47,557 nt of DNA from Mycobacterium simulans (GTDB taxonomy: Bacteria > Actinomycetota > Actinomycetes > Mycobacteriales > Mycobacteriaceae), in NCBI RefSeq assembly GCF_900232995.1, contig NZ_OCVX01000007.1, positions 528,573-576,129 of the forward strand, given 5' to 3'. A program made the translations under genes and the position numbers. Below, piece by piece: positions 27,401 to 37,213 of this stretch. Numbering within the stretch: position 1 is the first letter of the stretch; each line of letters opens with the position of its first letter. The notes under the pieces were generated by a model that was not told the origin of the DNA, made no database searches, and saw only the letters and a list, made by a program, of their open reading frames with translations.

Positions 27401-30400
27401 GTTGACCTTGTTGGCGCCGTTGGTGTTGCCACCGGCGGGTGGCATGCGCGTACAGGTGGTGGTGGGAGACGCGGGCGAATCCGGCAGCCGGGCGGTATCG
27501 GTGTATTCGCATGGCATGGCGGCAGATTCGGTATGGGTCTTGCATGCCCAGGGCGTGTTGAGCGGGGCGGCGAAGGCGTTCAGGGCGTCGACCACGGATC
27601 TGTCCGTGTGGCCACCGGTAGGAGCGCAGGCGGTCGGTACCGGTGATGCGTATGAGGTGTTGGGCGGGCTGGGATATGGATATGGACAGTCGTTCCAGGG
27701 TTTGCGCGCGTTGTGGCGACGGGGGCGTGAGGTTTTCGCTGAGGTGGGCCTTCCAGAGGGAGTAATGGTTGGGGGGTTTGGGATTCATCCGGTGCTATTG
27801 GATGCGGCCCTGCATGCGTGGGGGGTTGTTGAGGGTGGCGATCACACGGTGTTGCCGTTTTCGTGGCAGGGAGTGTGTTTGCATGCGGCGGGAGCGACAC
27901 GGGTTCGGGTGAGGTTGGCGCCGGTAGGTGTGGGGGCGGTGTCGGTGGAGTTAGCCGACACGGACGGGTTGCCGGTGCTATCGGTACGGGAGTTGGTGCT
28001 TCGTCCGGTCTCGGCGCATGCGCTGTCGGCGGCGGTGGCCGCGGCGGGTGGTGGTGCCGGCTCTGGCGGTGGGGGGCTGTTGGAAGTTGCTTGGTTACCG
28101 ATGTCGTTGGGCGCTAGCGATGTTGGTCGCCGAAAGGTGTTCCTGCGCGAGCTCCATGTCCGAGGCGACGTCGGCGACGATGGTCTCACGGGCTCGGTCC
28201 ATGCGGGCGTACACGAGGTGCTGGCGGGGTTGCGGTCGTGGTTGAGCGGTGCTGAGGACGAAGCGTTGGTGGTGGTGACGCGGGGGGCGGTGGGCTTGAT
28301 TGGCGAGGACGTCACGGATTTGGTGGGTGCGGCGGTTTGGGGGTTGGTGCGTGCGGCTCAGGCCGAGCATCCGGGTCGGGTGGTCCTGGTTGATTCCGAC
28401 GGGTCAGTGGAAGTTGCAGACGTAGTCGCATGTGGTGAGCCGGTTTTGATGGTTCGTGGGGGTGTGGTGTATGCGGCTCGGTTGACGCCGGTGGGTGCGG
28501 GATCGGTGTTGGAGTTGCCGTCGGGGTCGGTGGGATGGCAGCTCGCCGTAGGGGGCGGGGGCACGTTGGAGGATTTGGTGGTGGCGCCTGTTGGGCGAGC
28601 GGAGTTGGCGGCTGGGCAGGTGCGGGTGGCGGTGGCTGCTGTGGGGGTGAATTTCCGGGATGTGCTGGTGGCCTTGGGGATGTATCCCGGCGGCGGGGAG
28701 TTGGGCGCCGAGGGTGCTGGGGTGGTCGTGGAGGTCGGCCCCGGGGTCGAGGGATTGGTGGTGGGCGACGCGGTAATGGGTTTGTTGGGAGTGGTGGGCG
28801 CCGAGGCGGTAGTGGATGCACGGTTGGTGACGGCGGTGCCGGCGGGGTGGTCGTTGGTGACGGCCGCCGGTGCCCCGGTGGTGTTCTTGACGGCGTATTA
28901 CGGGTTGTCAGTGTTGGCCGGCGCGGCGGCCGGGGAGAAGGTGTTGGTGCACGCCGGCACCGGTGGGGTCGGCATGGCGGCCGTGCAGCTGGCCCGGCAC
29001 CTGGGTTTGGAGGTGTTCGCGACCGCCAGCCGTGCTAAGTGGGACACATTGCGGGCCTTGGGTTTTGATGACGATCATATCTCCGATTCGCGCAGCCTTG
29101 AGTTTGAGGAGAAGTTTCGAGCGGTCACTGGTGGTCGTGGGGTGGATGTCGTGCTCAATTCGCTGGCTGGCGAGTTCACCGACGCATCACTGCGGTTGTT
29201 GGCTCCGGGTGGGCGTTTTATCGAGATGGGCAAGACCGATTTTCGCGACCCGCAAGTCGTGGCCGAGCGGTATGGAGGGGCGTACTATCGGGCGTTCGAT
29301 CTCATCGAGGCCGGCCCGGAGCGTATTGCGGCGATGCTTGTCGAAGTGGTGCGGTTACTGGCGGTTGGCGCGTTGACGCCGGTGCCCGTCCAGACTTTTG
29401 ATGTGCGGGGTGCCTCGGCGGCATATCGGTTCGTCAGTCAGGCCCGTCACATTGGAAAGGTGGTGCTGACGCTACCCGAAGGGCCGGAAGGGCCCGGTCA
29501 TGAGGTGCTCAGTGGGGCCGGTGCTGAGCTAGCCGGGGGCGCGGTGCTGATCACCGGCGGTACCGGAATGGCCGGTTCGACGGTGGCGGCTCATCTGGTG
29601 GAACGCTACGGCGTGGCCAATGTGGTGTTAGCCAGTCGTAGTGGTGAGCGGGCCACTGGGACGGCACAGTTGGCGGCCCGGCTGCGTGATGCTGGAGCTC
29701 AGGTGACAGTGGTGGCCTGTGATGTCGCCGATCGTGAGTCAGTGGCGGCGTTGTTGGCCGGTCTGGATCCGCGGTATCCGCTCAAGGGGGTGTTTCACGC
29801 GGCGGGGGTGCTCGACGATGCGGTGATTACGGGGTTGACAGCCAAGCAGGTGGATACGGTGTTGCGGGCCAAGGTCGATGCGGCGTGGAACCTGCATGAG
29901 CTCACCGCGGATCAGGATTTGGCGGCGTTCGTGATGTTTTCGTCGATGGCTGGAATCGTGGGAACCGCGGGCCAGGGCAATTACGCGGCGGCGAATGCGT
30001 TCTTGGACGGGCTGGCGGCCTATCGACGGTCAAGGGGATTGGCGGGGTTATCGGTGGCGTGGGGATTGTGGGAACAGGCTTCGGCGATGACCCAACACTT
30101 GGGAGAGCGGGATCGCGCCCGGATGAATCGCATCGGACTCGCTCCGATATCGACCGAGGCGGCGCTGGGCCTACTAGATACCGCACTGCTGGCCGATCGC
30201 CCGGTGCTGGTGGCCGCCCGGCTGGATCCGGCCGCGCTCCCGGGGGCCGAGGTGCCCCCGCTCTTGAGTGGGTTGGTGACCCATCCGGTCCGCCGAGTCA
30301 TCGAAGACACGGACACCGCGACGTCGATGTCGGGATTGGCGCGGCGGCTCGACGGACTAACCCCTGAGCAGCGTCGCCGGGAACTGAGTGAATTGGTCTG

Positions 30401-30842
30401 CACCAACGCGGCAACGGTATTGGGGCGCTCCAGCATCGCAGACATCAACGCCCACCGCGCTTTTCAGGATCTCGGGTTCGATTCGTTAACCGCCGTGGAA
30501 TTGCGCAATCGGCTCAAGAACGCGACAGGGCTCGCCTTGTCACCCACCCTCATCTTCGATTACCCCACTCCCGCCGATCTGGCCGAACACCTCGTCATCC
30601 GACTTAACACGGTCGCATCCGCCAGCAACGAGCCAAGCCCCTTGGCCCGCTTTAACGAAATCACCCACGAACTACAGACATTGCTCAACCGACCCGACTG
30701 GAGCCAGGACGACAAGACACAGCTGAGCAGCCGGCTGCAAACACTGCTGTCCAGCCTCAGCGTCCCATCCATAGACGACGACATCACCAACGCCACGGAA
30801 AGCCAACTCTTCGCCATCCTCGACGAAGAACTCGGCCCCTAA
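24402..30842 (+). CDS. pks7: Type I modular polyketide synthase Pks7 (KS-AT-DH-ER-KR-ACP)
   Basis: 2146-residue single extension module. Order: coiled-coil docking helix (about 1-32); KS with Cys206 in VDTACSSSL; AT with Ser657 in GHSQG and YASHS, a signature usually associated with methylmalonyl-CoA; DH with His969 in HxxxGxxxxP and Asp1134; ER with GGVGMAA near 1520; KR with a GGTGMAGS nucleotide loop, LDD motif and Tyr1861; ACP with Ser2028 in GFDSL. All reductive centres are present, so a fully saturated methyl-branched unit is expected. The C-terminus ends in a docking helix (ATESQLFAILDEEL). No thioesterase. The ATG at 24402 gives a docking sequence like that of M. tuberculosis Pks7. 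It may be fed by Pks9 or Pks8/17. Confidence 0.96.
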   Translation: MDSTHQDLVKALRKSLKENERLKRENRDYLSLITEPIAVVGMGCRYPGGLESPEALWEMVADGRDVVSEFPTDRGWDLAGLFDPDPDAVGKSYTRCGGFLTDVAGFDAEFFGIAPSEVLAMDPQQRLLLEVSWEALERAGIDPLRLRGSSTGVFAGVFHGSYGGQGRVPGDLERYGLRGSTLSVASGRVSYVLGLEGPAVSVDTACSSSLVALHLAVQSLRSGECDLALVGGVTVMATPAMFIEFSRQRALSADGRCKAYAGAADGTAFAEGAGALVVERLADARRLGHPVLAVVRGSAVNQDGASNGLATPNGPSQQRVIRAALANARLGVTDVDMVEGHGTGTTLGDPIEAQAILATYGQERAELGKEPLWLGSIKSNMGHTSAAAGVAGVIKMVLAMRHGVMPKTLHVDVPTPHVDWSAGAVSLLTESRAWDVHGRPRRAGVSSFGISGTNAHVILEQAPAVERPVAEHDRGVPAVAWVISARSAHALAHQAERLLAWVGAADGPRALDVGWSLASTRSLFEHRAVVVGNDRKELMERLVGLAAGEPGLGVVVGRARSVGKTVFVFPGQGSQWLGMGIRLLADSTVFADQLHRCGKALSEYVDWSLIDVLRGMPGAPGLDRVDVVQPALWAVMVSLAALWRSMGVMPDAVIGHSQGEIAAAYVAGALSLEDAARVVALRSQLLLQLSGAGGMVSVACGPVRAQELVASWGERLNIAAINGVSTVAVAGEVAAIEELIQRCEADGIRVRRIDVDYASHSPQVDAIHADLVASLDRIDPRSSTVAFYSTVTGKPMDTAGLNAEYWYRSIRQTVRLEQAVRSAFGDGCQVFIESSPHPVLIAGIEETLADAGRRGAVEPIIVPSLGRDDGGLERFWLSVGQAHVAGVGVDWPAAFAGLGAQLVELPTYGFVRRRFWLGPLGLDSGDVSGIGLVGVSHPLLGAALERPDSGGVVLTGQLSMTAQPWLADHAVGGVVLFPGAGFVELAIRAGDAIGCGVVEELTLLAPLVLPPAGGMRVQVVVGDAGESGSRAVSVYSHGMAADSVWVLHAQGVLSGAAKAFRASTTDLSVWPPVGAQAVGTGDAYEVLGGLGYGYGQSFQGLRALWRRGREVFAEVGLPEGVMVGGFGIHPVLLDAALHAWGVVEGGDHTVLPFSWQGVCLHAAGATRVRVRLAPVGVGAVSVELADTDGLPVLSVRELVLRPVSAHALSAAVAAAGGGAGSGGGGLLEVAWLPMSLGASDVGRRKVFLRELHVRGDVGDDGLTGSVHAGVHEVLAGLRSWLSGAEDEALVVVTRGAVGLIGEDVTDLVGAAVWGLVRAAQAEHPGRVVLVDSDGSVEVADVVACGEPVLMVRGGVVYAARLTPVGAGSVLELPSGSVGWQLAVGGGGTLEDLVVAPVGRAELAAGQVRVAVAAVGVNFRDVLVALGMYPGGGELGAEGAGVVVEVGPGVEGLVVGDAVMGLLGVVGAEAVVDARLVTAVPAGWSLVTAAGAPVVFLTAYYGLSVLAGAAAGEKVLVHAGTGGVGMAAVQLARHLGLEVFATASRAKWDTLRALGFDDDHISDSRSLEFEEKFRAVTGGRGVDVVLNSLAGEFTDASLRLLAPGGRFIEMGKTDFRDPQVVAERYGGAYYRAFDLIEAGPERIAAMLVEVVRLLAVGALTPVPVQTFDVRGASAAYRFVSQARHIGKVVLTLPEGPEGPGHEVLSGAGAELAGGAVLITGGTGMAGSTVAAHLVERYGVANVVLASRSGERATGTAQLAARLRDAGAQVTVVACDVADRESVAALLAGLDPRYPLKGVFHAAGVLDDAVITGLTAKQVDTVLRAKVDAAWNLHELTADQDLAAFVMFSSMAGIVGTAGQGNYAAANAFLDGLAAYRRSRGLAGLSVAWGLWEQASAMTQHLGERDRARMNRIGLAPISTEAALGLLDTALLADRPVLVAARLDPAALPGAEVPPLLSGLVTHPVRRVIEDTDTATSMSGLARRLDGLTPEQRRRELSELVCTNAATVLGRSSIADINAHRAFQDLGFDSLTAVELRNRLKNATGLALSPTLIFDYPTPADLAEHLVIRLNTVASASNEPSPLARFNEITHELQTLLNRPDWSQDDKTQLSSRLQTLLSSLSVPSIDDDITNATESQLFAILDEELGP

Positions 30843-30866
30843 GGCCATCCCGGACAAGGAGCCACC

Positions 30867-33800
30867 ATGCCGGGCAGTACCAAGCATGTTGATTACCTGA
30901 AACGCCTCACGGCGGATCTGCGGCGCCCCCGAAGACGCCTCGCCGGGTTGGAAGCCAAGTCGACCGAGCCGGTGGCGCTGGTCGGCATGGGCTGCCGGTA
31001 TCCGGGTGGGGTGGATTCCCCGGAAGCGTTGTGGGAGATGGTCGCGACGGGACGTGACGCCGTGTCGGATTTTCCAACCGATCGTGGTTGGGACGTGGCC
31101 GGGTTGTTCGATCCGGATCCGGACGCCGCCGGGAAAATGTACACCCGCCGGGGCGAGTTCTTAGACGATGCAGGCGCTTTCGATGCCGGCTTCTTCGGGA
31201 TCGGGCCCAGTGAAACGCTGGCGATGGACCCACAGCAGCGGCTGATGTTGGAGGTGTCATGGGAAGCGTTGGAGCGCGCCGGGATTGACCCGACGACGTT
31301 GCGAGGCTCGGCCACCGGAGTGTTCGCGGGGGTCATTCACGCCGGCTATGGAGGTCGCGTACAGGGCGAATTGGAGGGCTACGGCCTGACGGGTTCGACG
31401 TTGAGTGTGGCATCCGGGCGGGTGGCGTACGTGCTGGGATTGGAGGGCCCGGCGGTGTCTGTGGACACGGCGTGTTCGTCGTCGTTGGTGGCGTTGCACT
31501 TGGCAGCCCAGTCGTTGCGGTCGGGGGAATGTGATCTGGCGCTGGCCGGTGGGGTCACGGTGATGGCCACTCCCGCCGCGTTTGTGGAGTTCAGCAGGCA
31601 GCGGGCGCTCGCGCCCGACGGTCGATGCAAGGCATACGCCGGCGGCGCCGATGGGACGGCTTGGTCGGAAGGCGTTGGTGTGCTGGTATTGGAGCGCTTG
31701 GTCGATGCGCAGCGGTTCGGGCATCCGGTGCTGGCGGTGGTGCGCGGGTCGGCGGTCAACCAGGATGGCGCCTCCAACGGGTTGACGGCACCGAATGGGC
31801 CGTCGCAACAGCGGGTGATTAGGGCGGCGTTGGCTAATGCGTGCCTAGGGACACCCGATGTGGATGTGGTGGAGGGGCATGGGACGGGCACCAGGTTGGG
31901 CGATCCGATTGAGGCGCAAGCGCTTCTAGCGACCTACGGTCACGATCGGCCAGCGGATCGGCCGCTGTGGTTGGGGTCGATCAAATCGAACATCGGCCAT
32001 ACGTCTGCGGCGGCGGGTGTGGCCGGCGTGATCAAGATGGTGCAAGCGATGCGCCATGGGGTGATGCCGAAGACCCTGCATGTGGATGTGCCCACGCCGC
32101 ACGTGGATTGGTCGGCGGGTGCGGTGTCGCTGTTGACCGAGTCACGTCCGTGGCCGGTCGCGGACCGGCCACGCCGGGCGGGGGTGTCATCGTTCGGGAT
32201 CAGCGGCACAAATGCGCATGTGATCTTGGAGCAAGTTCAGCCGGAAACCGCTGTCGCGGAGCCGGATAACGGCCTGTCGGTCGTGCCGTGGATTCTATCG
32301 GCGCGGTCCGTGCAGGCGTTGACCGGTCAGGCAAAGCGGCTACTGTCCCGGGTGCAGGACGATGAGGCGCTCGACCCTATGGATGTGGGGTGGTCGTTGG
32401 TCAACACCCGCGCGGTGTTTGAACATCGGGCGGTGGTGCTGGGCAATGGTCGCGCATCTCTGCTAAAGGGGCTGTCGGAGTTGGCCGCTGGCGAGCCGGG
32501 CACGCAGGTAGTGGTGGGCCGTGCGCCGACGGTGGGCAAGACGGCGTTCGTGTTCCCCGGGCAGGGTGCGCAATGGCTCGGCATGGGAGAGCAGTTGTAT
32601 GCGGAGTTGCCGGCATTTGCGCAAGAGTTCGACGCCGCAGCTGAGGCGTTGGACCCGCACTTGCGGCTGCCGCTGCGAAAGGTACTTTGGGACTCCGATG
32701 AGGCGCTGTTGACCAGCACCGAATTCGCCCAGCCAGCCCTGTTCGCAGTCGAAGTTGCGCTGGCAAAGCTGTTGCAGTGCTGGGGAATTAACCCGGACTT
32801 GATGATCGGCCACTCGGTGGGCGAGATCGCGGCCGCACATGTGGCGGGGGTGTTGTCGCTGCCCGATGCTGCGCGGTTAGTCGCGGCCCGGGGGCGGCTG
32901 ATGGCAACATTGCCGGCCGGAGGCGCGATGGTGGCGGTGGCCGCCGGCGAAGACGAAGTGTTGCCGTTGTTGGTTGATGGCGTAGATCTCGCTGCGGTGA
33001 ATGCGCCGAACGCGGTGGTGATTTCTGGCAGCGAGGCATCGGTTCGCGCTATTGCGGATCGGTTTGCCCGCCAGGGTCGCCGCACGCAGCGACTGACTGT
33101 CTCGCATGCGTTTCATTCGTCATTGATGGAACCAATGCAGGAGGAGTTCGCACGAATCGCCGCCGGTGTTGCCGTGGCAGATCCACAGATTCCGGTGGTG
33201 TCGAATGTGACTGGGCAGCTATCTGGGGCGGGGTACGGATCGGGGCAGTACTGGGTTGAGCACGTGCGCCGCCCGGTGCGGTTCGCCGATGGCGTGCGGT
33301 CGTTGGAATCGGTTGGCGCTACCGCGTTTGTTGAGGTAGGTCCAGGCGCTGGGTTGGCGGCTTTGGTCGAGCGGTCTGTGTCGTCGGCGGAGCCGGTGTC
33401 GGTCACGGTGTTGCGCCGTGATCACCGGGAACTGGAGTCGGTGCTGGATGCCGCGGCGCGGCTGTTTTCCGCTGGTGTTGCGGTGGACTGGCCGGAGATA
33501 TATGGAGGCCGTGGTCGGCGGATTGATCTGCCCACCTATGCGTTTGAGCGGCAGCGGTTCTGGTTGCCGGTGGGATCGACAGTTCTAGGAGACATTAGTG
33601 GCGTGGGTCTGACCAGGGCCCAGCACGGCTTGTTGGGTGCGGTTGTGGAGCAACCGGACTCGGGCGGGGTGGTCTTGACGGGCCGGTTGTCGACTGGGGA
33701 TCAGCGGTGGCTGGCCGATCACGCCGTTGGTGGGGTAGTGCTGCTAGCGGGCGCAGCTTTCGTGGAGTTGGCGTTGCGGGCCGCTGACGAGGTGGGCTGC

Positions 33801-36800
33801 GGGGTGGTGGAAGAGTTGACAGTGGTGTCGCCGTTGGCGTTGCCGGCCGTGGGTGCGGTGCAGTTGCAGGTCGTCGTTGGGGCACCCGGGGAATCGGGCC
33901 AGCGCGCGGTGTCGGTGTATTCACGCGCTGCCGAGTTGGATTCGGAATGGGTACTTCACGCCCAGGGCGTGCTGGGAGTGAAGCCGGTTGCGCCGTCGGC
34001 GGGTTTGTCGTTCTGGCCGCCGGCGGGTGCTACCCCGGTGGATATTGATGGTGCATATGACCGGTTGGCTGGACGTGGCTATGAGTATGGTCGAGCGTTT
34101 CGGGGCTTGACCGCCATGTGGCAGCGGGATTCTGAGGTTTTTGCCGAGGTCGCGATTCCCGCGGGGGCTGATATCACCGTGGCCGGCTTCGGCATTCACC
34201 CGGTGGTGTTGGACGCGGCCCTGCATGCACTGGGGATGGTTGACCACCAGGAATCGACGATACTGCCGTTTTCGTGGCAAGGGGTGTCGCTGCATGCCGC
34301 GGGTGCCTCGCGGGTACGGGTGCGGATTGCCCCGGCCGGCGATGGGGCGGTGTCCGTGGAATTGGCCGACGGAGCGGGGTTTCCGGTGCTCTCGGTGCAA
34401 GCACTCGTCATGCGTGCGGTTTCGGCTCAGCAGCTATCGACGGTGATCGCTGGTGCCGATGCGGCCAGTCGTGGACTCCTCGAGGTGATGTGGTCGCCGG
34501 TCTCGACGGCCGACAACGACCTCGGCATAGAGGCCGAAGTCGTCGAGCCGGGGACCGCTGATGGGACCGTGGAGTCGGTGCATTCGGCCACGTATCGGGT
34601 GTTGGAGACATTGCAATCCTGGTTGGCCGACGAGCGGGCTGGGCTACTGGTGGTGCTGACGCGCGGGGCGGTGGGGTTGGCCGGCGACGATGTCACCGAT
34701 TTGGCCGGCGCTGCCGTGTGGGGGTTGGTGCGGTCTGCCCAAGCTGAGCATCCGGATCGAGTGATGCTAGTCGACTCCGATGATTCGATAGAAATCAGCG
34801 ATGTAATCGGTTGCGGTGAACCACAATTAGTGATCCGCTCCGGCAAGGTGTACGCCGCTCGGCTGACGCCGGTGAGCCAAGTGCCGGTATTGCAGGTGCC
34901 TGACACCCAGTGGCGGCTGGTCGCTGGCGGCGGCGGGACGTTGGAGGATTTGACATTAGTGTCATGTCCGGCAGCGGAGTTGGCGCCCGGGCAGGTGCGG
35001 GTGGCAATGCAGGCGATGGGGGTCAATTTCCGGGACGTGTTGGTGGCGTTGGGGATGTATCCGGGCGCGGCGGAGTTGGGAGCCGAGGGGGCCGGTGTGG
35101 TCAACGAAGTGGGTCCGGGGGTGACGAGCTTAGCTGTTGGCGAACGGGTGATGGGGTTGTTGGGGCTTGCCGGCTCCGAGGCAGTGGTGGATGCGCGGTT
35201 GGTGACGAAGGTGCCCGCGGGCTGGTCGCTAACCGAAGCGGCAAGTGCCCCGGTGGTGTTCTTGACGGCCTACTACGCGCTGCGTGTGTTGGCGGACGTG
35301 CGGGCGGGGGAATCGGTGTTGGTGCACGCCGCGGCGGGCGGGGTAGGGATGGCGGCGGTTCAGCTCGCACGGTTGTGGGGTTTGGAGGTGTTCGTCACTG
35401 CCAGTCGTGGTAAGTGGGACACGTTGCGGGCAATGGGGTTTGACGACACGCACATCGCCGATTCGCGCACGCTGGCGTTCGAGGACAAATTCTTTGTGGC
35501 CACCGAGGGCCGCGGTGTGGATGTCGTGCTCAACTCCCTAGCTGGCGAGTTCAACGATGCGTCGTTACGGCTGCTGCCGCGGGGGGGCCGCTTTATCGAG
35601 ATGGGCAAGACCGACATCCGGGATCCGCGGGTCATCGCCCAGGCTCATCACGGCGTGGTGTATAGGGCTTTTGATCTGATGGAAGCCGGGCCGCAGCGCA
35701 TTGAGCAGATGTTGGCCGAATTGGTCGCGCTATTCAAAGCCGGTTCCCTGCAACGGCTTCCGGTCAGGTCGTGGGATGTGCGGCACGCCCCGGAGGCGTA
35801 CCGTTTCTTGAGTCAGGCCCGCCACGTCGGCAAAGTCGTGTTGACCATGCCCGATGCGTGGGCGGCGGGCACAGTACTGATCACCGGTGGCACCGGGATG
35901 GCCGGTTCGGCGGTGGCGCGTCATCTGGTGAGCCGATACGGGGTACGGCAGCTGGTGTTGGCCAGCCGTGCCGGCAAGCGCGCCGACGGGGCGGATGAGT
36001 TGGTGGCCGAGCTGGGCGCGGCTGGTGCTCGGGTGCAGATAGTGGCGTGTGACACGGCCGACCGCGGCGAGGTGTCGGGTCTGGTGGCAACATTGCCCGA
36101 TCTCACGGCTGTGTTTCATGCCGCGGGCATTGTTGATGATGCGGTGATCGCCTCGTTGACCCCAGAGCGTGTCGATACGGTGTTGCGGGCCAAGGCCGAT
36201 GGAGCCTGGAACTTGCACGACGTCACCAAGGAACTGAACCTGTCGGCGTTCGTGATGTTTTCGTCGCTGTCGGGGATCGTGGGCGCGCCGGGGCAGGGCA
36301 ACTACGCGGCGGCAAACGCGTTCTTGGATGGGTTGGCGGTGTATCGGCGCTCCCAGGGGTTGCCGGGGTTGTCGGTCGCGTGGGGATTGTGGGAACAAGC
36401 TTCTGCGATGACGCGACACCTAGGGGAGCGGGATCGCGCCCGCATGAATCGGGTCGGGCTGGCGCCGTTGAGCACCGAGGAGGCGATGGGATTCCTCGAC
36501 AGCGCGCTGCTGGCTGATCGCGCCGTGTTGGTGGCCGCCCGGCTGGATCGCGCCTCGCTGGGTGCTAGCGGGGCGGCGATACCCCCGTTGTTTAGCGCGT
36601 TGAGAACCGGCCGGGCTCGCCGGTCCGTCGCTGCAACCCATGCCGCGGTCTCGATGTCGGGACTGGTGTCCCGGCTGCACGGGCTGACGCCGGAGCAGCG
36701 GCAGCGCGAACTCACCGAATTGGTGTGTACCAACGCCCTAGCCGTGCTGGGGCAATCCGGCACCCCAGATATCGACGCCCACAAAGCATTCCAAGAATTC

Positions 36801-37193
36801 GGGTTTGACTCCCTGACCGCTGTGGAACTGCGCAACCGCCTCAAAGCCGCGACTGGACTCACCCTCTCGCCGACCGTGATTTTCGACTACCCCACGCCGG
36901 CCGCCCTAGCCGAACACCTCGACAACCAACTCAGCTCCGCACCCGCAGTCGTCAGCACCGAATCGAACCTATTGGCCCGCTTCAACGACATCGCCCGTGA
37001 GCTCGACACTCTCGTCAACCAACCCGGCTGGACCCCCGAAGACAAAACGCACCTCAGCAAGCGGCTGCAGACGATCCTGACCGAGCTGACCACCCCACGT
37101 CCCATAGTCGAGCCAACGCCGGACGACGAGGACCTCAGCACCGCAACCGAAAGCCAACTCTTCGCCCTCCTCGACGAAGAACTCGAACCTTAG
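30867..37193 (+). CDS. pks8: Type I modular polyketide synthase Pks8/Pks17, intact
   Basis: 2108 residues in one frame. In H37Rv this stretch is annotated as two genes, pks8 (KS to part of the reductive region) and pks17 (remainder with ACP), so this is the unbroken form. Domains: docking helix (1-30); KS with Cys203; AT with Ser650 in GHSVG and HAFHS, a malonyl-CoA type signature; DH with His952, where the usual Pro of HxxxGxxxxP is Ala961; ER with GGVGMAA near 1491; KR with Tyr1813; ACP with Ser1982. The C-terminal docking helix ATESQLFALLDEEL resembles that of Pks7. AAGGAG (30856-30861) sets the start. Only 24 bp separate it from pks7. The DH change could reduce dehydration. Confidence 0.95.
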   Translation: MPGSTKHVDYLKRLTADLRRPRRRLAGLEAKSTEPVALVGMGCRYPGGVDSPEALWEMVATGRDAVSDFPTDRGWDVAGLFDPDPDAAGKMYTRRGEFLDDAGAFDAGFFGIGPSETLAMDPQQRLMLEVSWEALERAGIDPTTLRGSATGVFAGVIHAGYGGRVQGELEGYGLTGSTLSVASGRVAYVLGLEGPAVSVDTACSSSLVALHLAAQSLRSGECDLALAGGVTVMATPAAFVEFSRQRALAPDGRCKAYAGGADGTAWSEGVGVLVLERLVDAQRFGHPVLAVVRGSAVNQDGASNGLTAPNGPSQQRVIRAALANACLGTPDVDVVEGHGTGTRLGDPIEAQALLATYGHDRPADRPLWLGSIKSNIGHTSAAAGVAGVIKMVQAMRHGVMPKTLHVDVPTPHVDWSAGAVSLLTESRPWPVADRPRRAGVSSFGISGTNAHVILEQVQPETAVAEPDNGLSVVPWILSARSVQALTGQAKRLLSRVQDDEALDPMDVGWSLVNTRAVFEHRAVVLGNGRASLLKGLSELAAGEPGTQVVVGRAPTVGKTAFVFPGQGAQWLGMGEQLYAELPAFAQEFDAAAEALDPHLRLPLRKVLWDSDEALLTSTEFAQPALFAVEVALAKLLQCWGINPDLMIGHSVGEIAAAHVAGVLSLPDAARLVAARGRLMATLPAGGAMVAVAAGEDEVLPLLVDGVDLAAVNAPNAVVISGSEASVRAIADRFARQGRRTQRLTVSHAFHSSLMEPMQEEFARIAAGVAVADPQIPVVSNVTGQLSGAGYGSGQYWVEHVRRPVRFADGVRSLESVGATAFVEVGPGAGLAALVERSVSSAEPVSVTVLRRDHRELESVLDAAARLFSAGVAVDWPEIYGGRGRRIDLPTYAFERQRFWLPVGSTVLGDISGVGLTRAQHGLLGAVVEQPDSGGVVLTGRLSTGDQRWLADHAVGGVVLLAGAAFVELALRAADEVGCGVVEELTVVSPLALPAVGAVQLQVVVGAPGESGQRAVSVYSRAAELDSEWVLHAQGVLGVKPVAPSAGLSFWPPAGATPVDIDGAYDRLAGRGYEYGRAFRGLTAMWQRDSEVFAEVAIPAGADITVAGFGIHPVVLDAALHALGMVDHQESTILPFSWQGVSLHAAGASRVRVRIAPAGDGAVSVELADGAGFPVLSVQALVMRAVSAQQLSTVIAGADAASRGLLEVMWSPVSTADNDLGIEAEVVEPGTADGTVESVHSATYRVLETLQSWLADERAGLLVVLTRGAVGLAGDDVTDLAGAAVWGLVRSAQAEHPDRVMLVDSDDSIEISDVIGCGEPQLVIRSGKVYAARLTPVSQVPVLQVPDTQWRLVAGGGGTLEDLTLVSCPAAELAPGQVRVAMQAMGVNFRDVLVALGMYPGAAELGAEGAGVVNEVGPGVTSLAVGERVMGLLGLAGSEAVVDARLVTKVPAGWSLTEAASAPVVFLTAYYALRVLADVRAGESVLVHAAAGGVGMAAVQLARLWGLEVFVTASRGKWDTLRAMGFDDTHIADSRTLAFEDKFFVATEGRGVDVVLNSLAGEFNDASLRLLPRGGRFIEMGKTDIRDPRVIAQAHHGVVYRAFDLMEAGPQRIEQMLAELVALFKAGSLQRLPVRSWDVRHAPEAYRFLSQARHVGKVVLTMPDAWAAGTVLITGGTGMAGSAVARHLVSRYGVRQLVLASRAGKRADGADELVAELGAAGARVQIVACDTADRGEVSGLVATLPDLTAVFHAAGIVDDAVIASLTPERVDTVLRAKADGAWNLHDVTKELNLSAFVMFSSLSGIVGAPGQGNYAAANAFLDGLAVYRRSQGLPGLSVAWGLWEQASAMTRHLGERDRARMNRVGLAPLSTEEAMGFLDSALLADRAVLVAARLDRASLGASGAAIPPLFSALRTGRARRSVAATHAAVSMSGLVSRLHGLTPEQRQRELTELVCTNALAVLGQSGTPDIDAHKAFQEFGFDSLTAVELRNRLKAATGLTLSPTVIFDYPTPAALAEHLDNQLSSAPAVVSTESNLLARFNDIARELDTLVNQPGWTPEDKTHLSKRLQTILTELTTPRPIVEPTPDDEDLSTATESQLFALLDEELEP

Positions 37194-37213
37194 ATAGCGC
37201 AGACTCGATCAGT

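Noticed and set aside
29500..29620. Inactive KR in Pks7 because the loop reads GGTGMAGS instead of GGTGGLG
   Set aside because: The GxGxxG-type spacing is preserved and the catalytic Tyr and Ser regions are intact; the same loop occurs in Pks8/17, so it looks like a family variant.
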